64,000 nucleotides of DNA from Chryseobacterium rhizoplanae (GCF_900182655.1 NZ_FXTC01000003.1:248001-312000), one strand, 5' to 3'; shown: positions 36,413 to 46,068, counted from the stretch's first letter. Made by a program: numbers and translations. The notes: generated by a model from the letters alone, not told the origin.

Positions 36413-38170
36413 TTAGTTGTTGATTCTGATCTGGTAGGGCATTTCCATTTTCACCTCAGACTGTAGCTTTTTATCTGTAATCTGCTGTAGAATCTCATAG
36501 TTGGATTTACCGATCTTGTTCTTAATAATTCTGGCAGAGACGTCCTCTTCATTCAGATCCTTGAAGATTTGCTCAAATGGTGACATTCTCTTAGGGAAAG
36601 CGTCTACCTGATAAGACTTCAATCCTGCTTTTTGTGCAGCAAATTTCACAGCATCATTCAAAGTACCCAATTCGTCTACTAAGCCGATCTCTTTAGCACG
36701 AACTCCGCTCCATACTCTACCGCCACCTACATTATCAATCTGCTCAAAAGTTTTCTTTCTGTTCTGCGTTACAAAATGTACAAATCTTTTATAAGTACCT
36801 TCCACACTTCTCGTCATCATATTTACCCCATAAGGAGTCACTCCGTTTAGTCCTGAATAATACATAGAATTAGCATTCGTAGAAACAATATCCGCACGGA
36901 TTCCGTTTTTGTTCGCTATATCTTTATAATAAGGCATTACCCCAAATACTCCGATAGAACCGGTAAGTGTGTTAGGCTCTGAATAAATTTTATCAGCTGC
37001 CATAGCAACATAATATCCTCCTGAAGCCGCATAATCACCAAAAGAAACTACCAATGGCTTTTTCTTTTTCAGCTGCTGCAATTCAAATAAAATCTCATCT
37101 GAAGCATTGGCACTTCCTCCAGGAGAATTGATTCTGAAAACTACTGCCTTCACTTTGTCATCATCCTGAAGTTTTTTAATATACTTCACATATTTCTCAG
37201 AATGAATATCATTATATTCGTCTCCGTTGTTGATAGATCCTGAAGCATAAAGCACCGCGATCTTTTCACCGGATTTGTCTTCATCAGCGTAAGAATTGAT
37301 ATAGCTTGTCAAAGAAATCTTATTCAGTTTTTCTTTTTCTTTTACACTCAGTTTTGCCTTAAGAAGATCTTCATATTCTGATTTCTGAATAAGTTTATCC
37401 GCAAGCTTATATTTCAAGCTCTGCTCAGGAATCATTCCGTATAAACTGTCTGTAATCGTTCTGAACTGTGCGGTATCAATTTTTCTTGAAGCAGCCATTT
37501 TATTGGATGTATTTTTCCAAAGGTCGTTCAGAAGAGTACCTAGCTGTTCTTTATTTTCCGGTGAAATATCATTTCTTAAAAAAGGTTCTACAGCAGATTT
37601 GAATTTACCGTGACGGATCACTTCAATCCCAATACCATATTTATCAGCAAAATCTTTAAAGAAAGTAACTTCAGTGGAAAGACCTTTCAATTCAATACCT
37701 CCTGCCGGATGCAGATAATATTTATCCGCCACAGATCCTAAATAATAAGCTGATTGTGACACTCCGTTTCCATAAGCATACACAAATTTTCCGCTCTTCT
37801 TAAAATCTTCAATAGCATTTCTAAGATCATCAATCTGAGTCAGACCTGCATTCAGATTATCTGCCTCAATACTGATCCCTTTAATATTATCATCGGTCTT
37901 AGCCTTATTAATAGCTTCCAATGCATCATATAAAAGGACGCTTTTATTTTGGGCACCTATACCAAACAATCCCATCTCCTCTTCAGTAGGACTATCAATT
38001 ATATTTGTCTTTAAATTAATCGTAAGAACCGAATTTTTTTTCACCGCCACCGACTTATCACTTCCCATAGAACTGAACACGAGCATCATAATGAAAAAGA
38101 TGAAAAATAGAGCGCAAAGTATGACAATTGCTACTATATTTGCCAAAACATTTTTGAAGAAACTTCTCAT
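36413..38170 (-). CDS. sppA: Signal peptide peptidase SppA, long form
   Basis: The 585-residue inner-membrane serine protease degrades cleaved signal peptides. One N-terminal membrane segment (about 8-33) precedes two S49 domains. The Ser/Lys dyad fits the E. coli 67K pattern: Lys191 in GKFKSAVEPF in the first half and Ser383 in GDYAASGGYYVA in the second. INSPGGSANASDEI is also typical. It is divergent from folK, only 20 bases away. Confidence 0.95.
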   Translation of the reverse strand: MRSFFKNVLANIVAIVILCALFFIFFIMMLVFSSMGSDKSVAVKKNSVLTINLKTNIIDSPTEEEMGLFGIGAQNKSVLLYDALEAINKAKTDDNIKGISIEADNLNAGLTQIDDLRNAIEDFKKSGKFVYAYGNGVSQSAYYLGSVADKYYLHPAGGIELKGLSTEVTFFKDFADKYGIGIEVIRHGKFKSAVEPFLRNDISPENKEQLGTLLNDLWKNTSNKMAASRKIDTAQFRTITDSLYGMIPEQSLKYKLADKLIQKSEYEDLLKAKLSVKEKEKLNKISLTSYINSYADEDKSGEKIAVLYASGSINNGDEYNDIHSEKYVKYIKKLQDDDKVKAVVFRINSPGGSANASDEILFELQQLKKKKPLVVSFGDYAASGGYYVAMAADKIYSEPNTLTGSIGVFGVMPYYKDIANKNGIRADIVSTNANSMYYSGLNGVTPYGVNMMTRSVEGTYKRFVHFVTQNRKKTFEQIDNVGGGRVWSGVRAKEIGLVDELGTLNDAVKFAAQKAGLKSYQVDAFPKRMSPFEQIFKDLNEEDVSARIIKNKIGKSNYEILQQITDKKLQSEVKMEMPYQIRINN

Positions 38171-38190
38171 AAATCAATCAATTTTCTAAT

Positions 38191-38607
38191 ATGTCGCAGC
38201 ATAAGGTCGTTTTGTTACTAGGAAGTAACTTAGGAGAGCAAAAAAAAAATGTAGAGCTTGCATTAAAGAAGCTAAAAGATGCTGGAAATAACATTTCACA
38301 AACCAGCGAATATTTAATGTCTGAACCCGTAGAGTTTGTCAGTTCCAATATTTTTTGTAATATTGCAGCAATAATATTCACTCCTCTTTCGCCAATTCAA
38401 CTGCTTGATTGTATTAAGAATATAGAAGTTGAGATGGGAAGAATTAATGATTCAAAGGTATCCGGAGGCTATACTGACAGGATAATAGATATTGATATCA
38501 TTAAGTATAATGAATTAAATTTTCAATCAGAAAGATTAGAAATCCCTCATAAAAAACATCTTTTTGAAAGGGATTTTTCCAGAGTATTATTAAAAGATTT
38601 TATTTAA
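38191..38607 (+). CDS. folK: HPPK: 2-amino-4-hydroxy-6-hydroxymethyldihydropteridine diphosphokinase
   Basis: The 138-residue folate-pathway kinase starts VVLLLGSNLGEQKKNVELAL. The substrate loop and magnesium site are present as RIIDIDIIKYN (DxD) and the late IPHKKHLFERDF matches the family's PHP...R-x-F. The family's W-x-P-R before IDID reads YTDR, so it is somewhat divergent and slightly short. The next gene, 17 bases downstream, is an OmpA paralogue. Confidence 0.88.
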   Translation: MSQHKVVLLLGSNLGEQKKNVELALKKLKDAGNNISQTSEYLMSEPVEFVSSNIFCNIAAIIFTPLSPIQLLDCIKNIEVEMGRINDSKVSGGYTDRIIDIDIIKYNELNFQSERLEIPHKKHLFERDFSRVLLKDFI

Positions 38608-38624
38608 AACATAAAACATATTGT

Positions 38625-39740
38625 ATGAAATTAGGTTTATTATTATTGGCTACGACATTGCCAATTGCAGCGTTCGCACAGAACAGCAGCACTACAGTAA
38701 ACTCTTCCACAGAGTATCCTAATACATTCTCCTCAGGCTCCGCTAATGTACAACCTTTCGACAATAAAGCCAGACGCTTCAGAGACTGGTCTATTTCTGT
38801 CGGGGGAGGTCCTGCATTTATGGTTCATTCCGATTTAAAATCTATCCGCAAGGATAAAACCAATTGGGGGTACAATGCCTATGTAAGCGTAGACAAACAA
38901 ATCACACATGCATTCGCTCTAAGCGTTATGTATATGAGAGGAGAAACGAAACAGACAGCACAGCTTCCCGGTGCTGCAGGTGTAAAATCAGGAATTGCTA
39001 CTGCAACAACACAGTTTGACAATATCTCTTTATTAGGAGATATTAACTTCTCGAACTTATTCAGAAGAGTAGACAACCATTCCCCATACAGATGGGCATT
39101 CCATGGATATATGGGAATTGGAGTTCAGGGATTCAGAACATCATTACATGATAATGATGAGTTCAGATGGAGCACTACTCCAAGAAGAACTCCTTTATTC
39201 ATTAAGCAAGACATTGATATCAACTCTATCTTCTACCAGGGAGGTATAGGAATTAAATATAATGTCTCAAAACTTATTGATGTTGAAGCAAGAACCATGT
39301 ACATCATCAGTGGTGATGATGAATTTGATGGCGGCGGATGGGCTGATCCTAATGACTATGATCCTTCAACGCCAGGTTCAAAATACAATATGCTAAACTC
39401 CAGAAGATCAGATAATGCCTGGACAGTAAGTTTAGGACTATCTTTCAAATTAGGAAAGCAGTTATCTCACCTTGCATGGCATGACCCACTTCAGGAAGCT
39501 TACTACAGAACCAGCGTTCTTGAAAATGCATCAACAGATCTTGTTGTTTGCGAAAAAGGAGATGCTGACAATGATGGAGTATGTGATGATTGGGACAGAC
39601 AGCTTGATACTCCTGCAGGAGCAAGAGTAGATGGTGCCGGAGTTGCTTTAGACATGGACCTTGACGGAGTTATTGACCTTTATGATAAGTGTGTAACTGT
39701 ACCAGGACCAGTTGAAAATAACGGATGTCCTATCAAATAA
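38625..39740 (+). CDS. OmpA-like outer membrane protein lacking the peptidoglycan-binding domain
   Basis: The 371-residue first paralogue of three has a signal peptide (to AFAQ), a beta-barrel-like domain (about 45-290: DWSISVGGGPAFMVHSDL, FSNLFRRVDNHSPYRWAFHG), and a thrombospondin-3 linker with calcium motifs DADNDGVCDDWD and DLDGVIDLYDKC. It stops at NNGCPIK, exactly where its neighbours continue into an OmpA domain, and no remnant of that domain follows within the 41-base gap. It is thus predicted to sit in the outer membrane without anchoring to the wall. Confidence 0.9.
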   Translation: MKLGLLLLATTLPIAAFAQNSSTTVNSSTEYPNTFSSGSANVQPFDNKARRFRDWSISVGGGPAFMVHSDLKSIRKDKTNWGYNAYVSVDKQITHAFALSVMYMRGETKQTAQLPGAAGVKSGIATATTQFDNISLLGDINFSNLFRRVDNHSPYRWAFHGYMGIGVQGFRTSLHDNDEFRWSTTPRRTPLFIKQDIDINSIFYQGGIGIKYNVSKLIDVEARTMYIISGDDEFDGGGWADPNDYDPSTPGSKYNMLNSRRSDNAWTVSLGLSFKLGKQLSHLAWHDPLQEAYYRTSVLENASTDLVVCEKGDADNDGVCDDWDRQLDTPAGARVDGAGVALDMDLDGVIDLYDKCVTVPGPVENNGCPIK

Positions 39741-39781
39741 TTAAAAATTCTTTTTCAAAAGAAATCAAATAATAATACACG

Positions 39782-40843
39782 ATGAAATTAAGTTTAGCAA
39801 TTGTAGCATTTGCTTTGGCAATTCCTTCTGCCACTTATGCACAAGACTCAACAGCAGTTTCAAAAGGAGAATACCCTAATACATTTTCTTCGGGATCTGC
39901 TAATGTTTCCCCATTTACCAATCAATCTAAAAGATTTAACGATTGGTCTATTTCAGTAGGGGCTGGAGTTCCACTTCTTCAGTCGGCAGATTTAACCTCA
40001 ATCAAAAATGGTAATGGTAAAAACCTTTTTGGATATTCTGCCTATGTAAGTATTGATAAAGCCATTACCCATGCTTTCGGAATCAATCTGCAATATGACA
40101 GAGGTGAAACCAGACAAGGATGGTTCAATACTAAAAATGCTGCACCTGATGCAACAGCGGTAGCAGCAAGAACTCAGTATGATGCAATTTCAATCTTAGG
40201 AGACATTAACTTTTCTAATTTATTAAGAAGAGTTGATAACCATTCTCCTTACAGATGGGCTCTTCATGGATATGCAGGTATTGGTACAATTGCGTACAGA
40301 GCATACCAGAAAGACGGAAATAACAGACAGACATTGATGACGGAAATTAAACCCTTTCAATTAGGTTCTATGTTCATGCAGGCTGGTACAGGTCTGAAGT
40401 TTAAAGTGAACAGAAGAATCGATATTGAAGGTAGATTGATGTATGTGGTAACCGGTGATGATGAATTTGATGGTGGCGGTGATGCTTACAGCGCTATCAA
40501 CAAGCGTTCTGAGCAGGTTTCTGACAACTTCTTCAATGCGACTTTAGGTCTTACTTTCAAATTAGGAAAACATGAGTCTCACCTGATGTGGCATGACCCG
40601 CTTCAGGAAATCTATTACAAACTGGATGTACTGGCTAATAAAAACCAGGATATCGAAGTATGTAAAAAAGGAGATGCTGATAACGACGGGGTATGCGATG
40701 ATTGGGACAGACAGCTTGACACTCCTGCAGGAGCAAGAGTGGATGGTGCCGGAGTTGCTCTTGATGTTGACCTTGATGGTGTAATTGACCTTTATGACAA
40801 ATGTGTAACGGTTCCTGGACCTGTTGAAAACAACGGATGCCCT
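39782..40843 (+). repeat. 1062-bp direct repeat, copy 1
   Basis: This segment matches 41519-42580 over 1062 bases with no insertion or deletion; I count about 14 amino-acid changes in 354 codons. It ends at the GCP codons after the TSP3 linker. Confidence 0.9.
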
Positions 40844-41308
40844 ATCAAAAAAGACAACAAGGAAACTGCTGTAGAAGTAGAGAAAACCCTTAAAGATATT
40901 TACTTCAATTTTAATAAAGCGACTATCAGACCTGAGTCTAATGAAAAATTGGATCTGGCGGCGTCAATTATTAAAGAAAATGGAGGTAATTATTTGTTAA
41001 CAGGACATACCGATATCAAAGGAAATGCAGCTTATAACTTAAGACTGTCTAAAGAAAGAGCAGCTGCTGTTGTAGGAGCTCTGGAAACCAGAGGCATCAA
41101 AGAAAATGTACTGAAATCAAGAGGAGTAGGTTCTGCAGAAGCTACAATCCCTGCATCAGCTTCAGATGCTGAAAGAATGGCAGACAGAAAAGTTACGGTA
41201 AGATTTATAGAGACATCAGAATGGGATTCTATCAAAAAGAAAGACTATGAAGATGCATCTGTAAAGAAAGCAGTAAAAAAAGTACCTGCTAAGAAAAAGA
41301 AGAAATAA
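39782..41308 (+). CDS. OmpA-family outer membrane protein, lysine-rich tail
   Basis: The 508-residue paralogue has a signal peptide (to ATYAQ), a barrel-like domain, a TSP3 linker and a C-terminal OmpA domain (about 368-480). The OmpA domain shows LKDIYFNFNKATIRPES, TGHTDIKGNAAYNLRLSKERA and the arginine motif ADRKVTVRF. A basic tail ends in KKVPAKKKKK. The first 354 codons match the next gene nearly throughout, then the sequences part completely. OmpA proteins of this design tie the outer membrane to peptidoglycan. It ends at a strong terminator. Confidence 0.93.
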   Translation: MKLSLAIVAFALAIPSATYAQDSTAVSKGEYPNTFSSGSANVSPFTNQSKRFNDWSISVGAGVPLLQSADLTSIKNGNGKNLFGYSAYVSIDKAITHAFGINLQYDRGETRQGWFNTKNAAPDATAVAARTQYDAISILGDINFSNLLRRVDNHSPYRWALHGYAGIGTIAYRAYQKDGNNRQTLMTEIKPFQLGSMFMQAGTGLKFKVNRRIDIEGRLMYVVTGDDEFDGGGDAYSAINKRSEQVSDNFFNATLGLTFKLGKHESHLMWHDPLQEIYYKLDVLANKNQDIEVCKKGDADNDGVCDDWDRQLDTPAGARVDGAGVALDVDLDGVIDLYDKCVTVPGPVENNGCPIKKDNKETAVEVEKTLKDIYFNFNKATIRPESNEKLDLAASIIKENGGNYLLTGHTDIKGNAAYNLRLSKERAAAVVGALETRGIKENVLKSRGVGSAEATIPASASDAERMADRKVTVRFIETSEWDSIKKKDYEDASVKKAVKKVPAKKKKK

Positions 41309-41322
41309 TTTATAATACATCA

Positions 41323-41360
41323 AAACCGAAAAGAATTATTTCTTTTCGGTTTATTTTTTT
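41323..41360 (+). terminator. Terminator of the second OmpA gene
   Basis: AAACCGAAAAGA (41323-41334) pairs with TCTTTTCGGTTT (41341-41352), then a T-rich tail. Confidence 0.88.
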
Positions 41361-41518
41361 TCTACTACGAATTATTTTACATACCTTTATCATTATTTTC
41401 AGGATAGTAGTATGAAACACATTAAAAATCAACTAGTTTGATTTGAAAAAAAATAACAAAAAATCGCTTTTTGGCGTAAAAAATCATTTAAAATAACTTA
41501 ACTTAAAAAAATAACACT

Positions 41519-42580
41519 ATGAAATTAAGTTTAGCAATTGTAGCATTTGCTTTGGCAATTCCTTCTGCCACTTATGCACAAGACTCAACGGCAGTTTCAA
41601 AAGGAGAATACCCTAATACATTTTCTTCGGGATCTGCTAATGTTTCCCCTTTCACCAGCCAATCTAAAAGATTTAACGATTGGTCTATCTCTGCAGGGGT
41701 TGGAGTTCCACTTCTTCAGTCAGCAGATTTGACTTCAATCAAAAATGGTAACGGTAAGAACCTTTTTGGATATTCTGCCTATCTAAGTATTGATAAAGCA
41801 ATTACCCATGCTTTCGGAATCAATCTACAGTATGACAAAGGTGAAACCAGACAAGGATGGTTCAATACTAAAAATGCTGCACCTGATGCAACAGCAGTAG
41901 GAGCTAGAACTCAGTATGATGCTATCTCAATCTTAGGAGACATTAACTTTTCTAATTTATTAAGAAGAGTTGATAATCATTCTCCTTACAGATGGGCTCT
42001 TCATGGATATGCAGGTATCGGTACAATTGCGTACAGAGCATACCAGAAAGACGGAAGCAACAAACAGAGATTAATGACTGAAGTAAAACCTTTCCAATTA
42101 GGTTCTATGTTCATGCAGGCTGGTACAGGTCTGAAGTTTAAAGTGAACAGAAGAATCGATATTGAAGGTAGATTGATGTATGTAGTAACCGGTGATGATG
42201 AATTTGATGGTGGTGGTGATGCTTACAGCGCTATCAACAAGCGTTCTGAGCAGGTTTCTGACAACTTCTTCAATGCAACTTTAGGGGTTTCCGTAAAATT
42301 AGGAAAACACGAATCTCACCTGATGTGGCATGACCCGCTTCAGGAAATCTATTACAAACTGGATGTACTGGCTAATAAAAACCAGGATATCGAAGTATGT
42401 AAAAAAGGAGATGCTGATAACGACGGGGTATGCGATGATTGGGACAGACAACTTGACACTCCTGCAGGAGCAAGAGTGGATGGTGCCGGAGTTGCCCTTG
42501 ATACAGACCTTGATGGTGTAATTGACCTTTACGACAAGTGTGTAACGGTTCCTGGACCTGTTGAAAACAACGGATGTCCT
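41519..42580 (+). repeat. 1062-bp direct repeat, copy 2
   Basis: Second copy of the module at 39782-40843, offset by 1737 bases and in the same orientation. The first ~70 bases are identical. Confidence 0.9.
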
Positions 42581-42958
42581 GTAGCAACAACAGGACCTGT
42601 AGTAGAAACAGAAACTAAATTGGAAGGAATCGAATTTGATTTAAATTCTGACAGAATTTTACCTTCAAACACTCCAATCTTAAATAATGCTGTAAACTAT
42701 ATTAATTCTTCAAATGGTTCTTATAGTGTAATCGGAGCTACTGATACAAGGGGTACTGATGCTTACAACCAAAAACTATCTGAAAGAAGAGCAAACAACG
42801 TTAAGAACTATCTGATCAAAAACGGTGTTCAAACAGGTAAACTACAGGCAATAGGAAAAGGTGAAAAAGACCTTAAATACCCTGAGTGTGAGCCAGCAAC
42901 GAAGTGCCCTGAATGGAAAAACAGAGCCAACAGAAGAGTTTACTTCGAAGCTAAATAA
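41519..42958 (+). CDS. OmpA-family outer membrane protein, alternative C-terminus
   Basis: The 479-residue third paralogue shares signal, barrel and TSP3 linker with its left neighbour. It then carries a different OmpA domain (about 365-479: LEGIEFDLNSDRILPSN, IGATDTRGTDAYNQKLSERRA, NRANRRVYFEAK) with an extra cysteine pair in PECEPATKCPEW. This second form is close to the usual flavobacterial OmpA end and lacks the lysine tail. It has its own leader of about 150 bases after the upstream terminator, so it is probably transcribed separately. Confidence 0.93.
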   Translation: MKLSLAIVAFALAIPSATYAQDSTAVSKGEYPNTFSSGSANVSPFTSQSKRFNDWSISAGVGVPLLQSADLTSIKNGNGKNLFGYSAYLSIDKAITHAFGINLQYDKGETRQGWFNTKNAAPDATAVGARTQYDAISILGDINFSNLLRRVDNHSPYRWALHGYAGIGTIAYRAYQKDGSNKQRLMTEVKPFQLGSMFMQAGTGLKFKVNRRIDIEGRLMYVVTGDDEFDGGGDAYSAINKRSEQVSDNFFNATLGVSVKLGKHESHLMWHDPLQEIYYKLDVLANKNQDIEVCKKGDADNDGVCDDWDRQLDTPAGARVDGAGVALDTDLDGVIDLYDKCVTVPGPVENNGCPVATTGPVVETETKLEGIEFDLNSDRILPSNTPILNNAVNYINSSNGSYSVIGATDTRGTDAYNQKLSERRANNVKNYLIKNGVQTGKLQAIGKGEKDLKYPECEPATKCPEWKNRANRRVYFEAK

Positions 42959-42980
42959 TAAACTTATTTATATTATATGA

Positions 42981-43007
42981 AAGTCACGCCTGGCGTGACT
43001 TTTTTTG
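42981..43007 (+). terminator. Terminator of the third OmpA gene
   Basis: AAGTCACGC-CTG-GCGTGACTT followed by seven T's counting those of the stem end. Confidence 0.9.
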
Positions 43008-43034
43008 TCCTAATACTTTCCTTATTTTTACAAC

Positions 43035-44939
43035 ATGATTTCGCCGCAGGATTTTCAAAAGCTCAAATATGATACTCTTAAGTATTTCTGGGGTTATACC
43101 GATTTCAGAGATGCTCAGGAAGAAATTATTAACGCTGTCATTAATGAAAAAGACACGCTGGTTCTGTTACCCACAGGAGCAGGAAAATCTTTATGCTATC
43201 AATTGCCCGCTTTACTGAAAGAAGGAACCTGCCTGGTAGTTTCTCCCTTACTTGCGTTAATGAAAGACCAGGTAAATCAGCTTAAATCGCGTGGTATAGA
43301 AGCAGAATATCTTTCCTCTGAACTGGATGAATATGATGCGGAAACAATTTACAACCGTTGTAAAGAAGGCCTTACCAAATTACTCTATGTTTCTCCTGAA
43401 AGACTTACCAATACTCAGTTTATTCAGAACATGCAGGAAATTCAGTTATCCTTTATTGCAGTTGATGAAGCTCACTGTATCTCAGAATGGGGCCAGGATT
43501 TTAGACCAAGTTATCAGAATATTAAAGGATTCAGGAGCAATAATCCTGAGATCCCTTGTCTTGCCCTGACAGCCACTGCAACACCAAAGGTCCTGGAAGA
43601 AATCAAAAATAAACTGGAACTTAAAAAACCCTTTGTTTTCCAAAAAAGTTTCAAGAGAGAGAACATTAAAATATTTACAGATGAAGTATCTGATAAATTC
43701 CAACGTGTTTTTGATATTTTAAAATACAGTAATGATTCTGGAATTGTATATGTAAGAACCAGAAAAGAAGCTGAACTGCTGGCAGAATTTTTGAAAAAAA
43801 ATCAACTGAAAAATGTAGATTATTTTCATGCGGGTCTAACCACCAAAGAAAAAAATGCCAGACAGAATCTTTGGAACAACAGTGACAATCATGTTCTTAT
43901 TTCTACCAATGCCTTTGGAATGGGTATTGACAAAGACAATGTACGATTTGTAATCCACTACTCTCCTGCTGCCTCCCTGGAAAACTATTATCAGGAAATC
44001 GGAAGGGCCGGAAGGGATGGAAAAGACAGTTTTGCCTTCATGCTTTGGAATAAACAGGAACTCCTGAATTTTGATCAGATCTTAAAAAATCAAACGCCCA
44101 ACAAAGCAGAATTTTTAAAGATCATCAGTTACCTCTACTCTATTTTTCAGGTAGCAGAATTTGAGCTTCCTGAAAAAACATTTCAGCTGAATACTCTTGG
44201 GATACAGAATTTTACAAAACTGTCGAAAGCAAAAATCAAAAACATACTTAATTTTCTGCACAACCAGGAAATTATCTACTATAATGAAAACAAAAGTCTG
44301 TCTTCTCTCGAACTATATATCAAAGCAGACGAAATAGATCAGTTACCACAAAAAGATGCTTATTTTATGGAGCTTCTTTTCCGTACGATATCCGGTATTA
44401 CTACCCATAAGGTAATGTTCAGTGAACAGCAGGTAAGCAATAAAATCAATGTCAGTGTTCCTTTGATCAAAGAACGTCTTAAGGAACTGCAGCAAAAGAA
44501 TTACCTTGAATATATTGATGGCGCGCTGTCCAGTATTAAGTTCCTGAAACCCCGTGATGAAAGAGCAGTAAATAGTGTTTATTGGAAGGTATTTGAACAT
44601 ATTCAGAGAAACAAAATCCAGAAATGGGAGGAGATGAAGTTTTATGCAGAAAATAATGAATATTGCAAAATGAAACTCATCCTGGCCTATTTTGGTGAAA
44701 AAAATTCAAAAAACTGTGGCCAATGTTCTGTTTGTGAAAAAAATAAACAATCAATGTTTGGTAAAAATATTTCTCAGCAGATTGTTAATTTACTGGCTAA
44801 AAAGCCGGCAACAATTGAAGAGCTTTCTATACAGTTGAGCTATCATTCTAAAGAGAACATCTTAGAAAATCTTATTTTCCTTTTAGATTCCGGAAAAGTA
44901 AGAATGCTGAACTTCAGAACGTACGAGCTTAATCATTAG
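43035..44939 (+). CDS. recQ: ATP-dependent DNA helicase RecQ
   Basis: The 634-residue 3'-5' superfamily 2 helicase has the Walker A motif PTGAGKSLCYQLP, the DEAH box VDEAHCISEWGQDFRPSY and motif VI QEIGRAGRDGKDS. The RecQ-Ct zinc-binding cysteines are in CKMKL...CGQCSVC, followed by a winged-helix region. The C-terminus (KKPATIEELSIQLSY) looks like another small helical domain and not a clear HRDC. It acts in recombination and repair of stalled forks. It follows the OmpA terminator and has a possible leader-poor promoter (TATTTTTA at 43023-43030). Confidence 0.95.
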   Translation: MISPQDFQKLKYDTLKYFWGYTDFRDAQEEIINAVINEKDTLVLLPTGAGKSLCYQLPALLKEGTCLVVSPLLALMKDQVNQLKSRGIEAEYLSSELDEYDAETIYNRCKEGLTKLLYVSPERLTNTQFIQNMQEIQLSFIAVDEAHCISEWGQDFRPSYQNIKGFRSNNPEIPCLALTATATPKVLEEIKNKLELKKPFVFQKSFKRENIKIFTDEVSDKFQRVFDILKYSNDSGIVYVRTRKEAELLAEFLKKNQLKNVDYFHAGLTTKEKNARQNLWNNSDNHVLISTNAFGMGIDKDNVRFVIHYSPAASLENYYQEIGRAGRDGKDSFAFMLWNKQELLNFDQILKNQTPNKAEFLKIISYLYSIFQVAEFELPEKTFQLNTLGIQNFTKLSKAKIKNILNFLHNQEIIYYNENKSLSSLELYIKADEIDQLPQKDAYFMELLFRTISGITTHKVMFSEQQVSNKINVSVPLIKERLKELQQKNYLEYIDGALSSIKFLKPRDERAVNSVYWKVFEHIQRNKIQKWEEMKFYAENNEYCKMKLILAYFGEKNSKNCGQCSVCEKNKQSMFGKNISQQIVNLLAKKPATIEELSIQLSYHSKENILENLIFLLDSGKVRMLNFRTYELNH

Positions 44940-44952
44940 TTATAAGCAATGA

Positions 44953-44987
44953 GTAATAAGTAATAAGTAATAAGTAATAAGCAATAA
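44953..44987. repeat. Tandem heptamer array, 4 x GTAATAA + GCAATAA
   Basis: Four exact copies and one variant of a 7-base unit lie between recQ and fmt, flanked by similar degenerate units (AGCAATGA at 44945-44952). Confidence 0.9.
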
Positions 44988-45079
44988 TAAAAATTTTCTG
45001 AAAGAATGCGTGATGTCATGATTATGAACTCATCTTATCTCTAAAACTCTACTACCCTCAGACTCTCAGATCAAAAACT

Positions 45080-45087
45080 TATCTTTG
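45080..45087 (+). promoter_or_regulatory. -7 element abutting the fmt start codon
   Basis: TATCTTTG, a full consensus match, ends 4 bases before the ATG at 45092, so the mRNA is predicted to be leaderless. Confidence 0.6.
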
Positions 45088-45091
45088 TAGT

Positions 45092-46039
45092 ATGAAATCA
45101 TTGAAAGTCGTTTTTTTAGGGACTCCTGAGTTTGCAAAAACATCTTTGGAGGCAATCCATCAATCTCACCATCAGGTGGTAGGTGTTGTAACTGTAGCTG
45201 ATAAAGCAAGTGGACGTGGACAGAAAATTCACCAATCCCCTGTAAAAGTCTATGCTGAAGAAAACAATATTCCTGTTTTTCAGCCGGAAAAGCTGAGAAA
45301 TCCTGAATTTTTGGAAGAACTTAGAAAACTGGATGCCGATGTTTTTGTAGTAGTGGCTTTCAGAATGATGCCTAAAGTTCTTTTTGAAATGCCTAAAATG
45401 GGTACTTTCAATCTTCATGCTTCTTTACTGCCGGATTACAGAGGAGCTGCTCCCATCAATTATGCAGTCATTAACGGGGAAGAAAAATCAGGAGCAACTA
45501 CTTTCTTTATCAATGAAAAAATTGATGAGGGTAATATTCTCCTTCAGCAGGAAATAGAAATTTTACCTGACGAAAATGCAGGAAGCCTTCATGACAGATT
45601 GATGGAAATGGGTTCAAAACTCGTAGTGAAAACATTAGATGGTCTCGCTGAAGATTCTATTGAAGAAAAACCTCAGCCACAGGTAGAACATCCTAAAAAC
45701 GCTTATAAAATTTTCAAGGAAGATACCAGAATCAAGTGGAACCAGTCTTCAAAAACCATTCATCAGTTTATTCTGGGAATGTCTCCTTATCCTGCTGCTT
45801 TTACAACTTTAAAAATTGAAAACGAAGAAAAAGGATTAAAAATATTCGGTGGTAAATTTGAGCTTTCTGACCATGAAAAACCGGCAGGAACTTTAGATAT
45901 TTCCAAAAATGAATTTAAAATCTATACTCAGGACGGAATGTATTATCCTTTGGAACTTCAGTTGGAAGGTAAAAAAAGAATGACTGTGAAAGATTTCTTA
46001 AATGGTTTCAGGAATTTTGATGGAATCACATTAAGCTAA
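45092..46039 (+). CDS. fmt: Methionyl-tRNA formyltransferase
   Basis: The 315-residue enzyme formylates initiator Met-tRNA using 10-formyl-tetrahydrofolate. The N-terminal VVFLGTPEFAKTSLEAI, the signature FNLHASLLPDYRGAAPINYA (with the catalytic Asn/His) and KIDEGNILLQQEI are conserved. The C-terminal tRNA-binding domain follows (KNAYKIFKEDTRIKW onward). It is monocistronic. If its transcript is leaderless, initiation of the enzyme needed for formyl-Met start would itself use a leaderless message. Confidence 0.96.
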   Translation: MKSLKVVFLGTPEFAKTSLEAIHQSHHQVVGVVTVADKASGRGQKIHQSPVKVYAEENNIPVFQPEKLRNPEFLEELRKLDADVFVVVAFRMMPKVLFEMPKMGTFNLHASLLPDYRGAAPINYAVINGEEKSGATTFFINEKIDEGNILLQQEIEILPDENAGSLHDRLMEMGSKLVVKTLDGLAEDSIEEKPQPQVEHPKNAYKIFKEDTRIKWNQSSKTIHQFILGMSPYPAAFTTLKIENEEKGLKIFGGKFELSDHEKPAGTLDISKNEFKIYTQDGMYYPLELQLEGKKRMTVKDFLNGFRNFDGITLS

Positions 46040-46068
46040 GGATAAAACTCAGATCATTATCTTACTAT

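Noticed and set aside
38625..39740. Pseudogene call for the short OmpA paralogue
   Set aside because: The frame is intact, ends neatly at a domain border, and no decayed remainder follows; it reads as a real short form.
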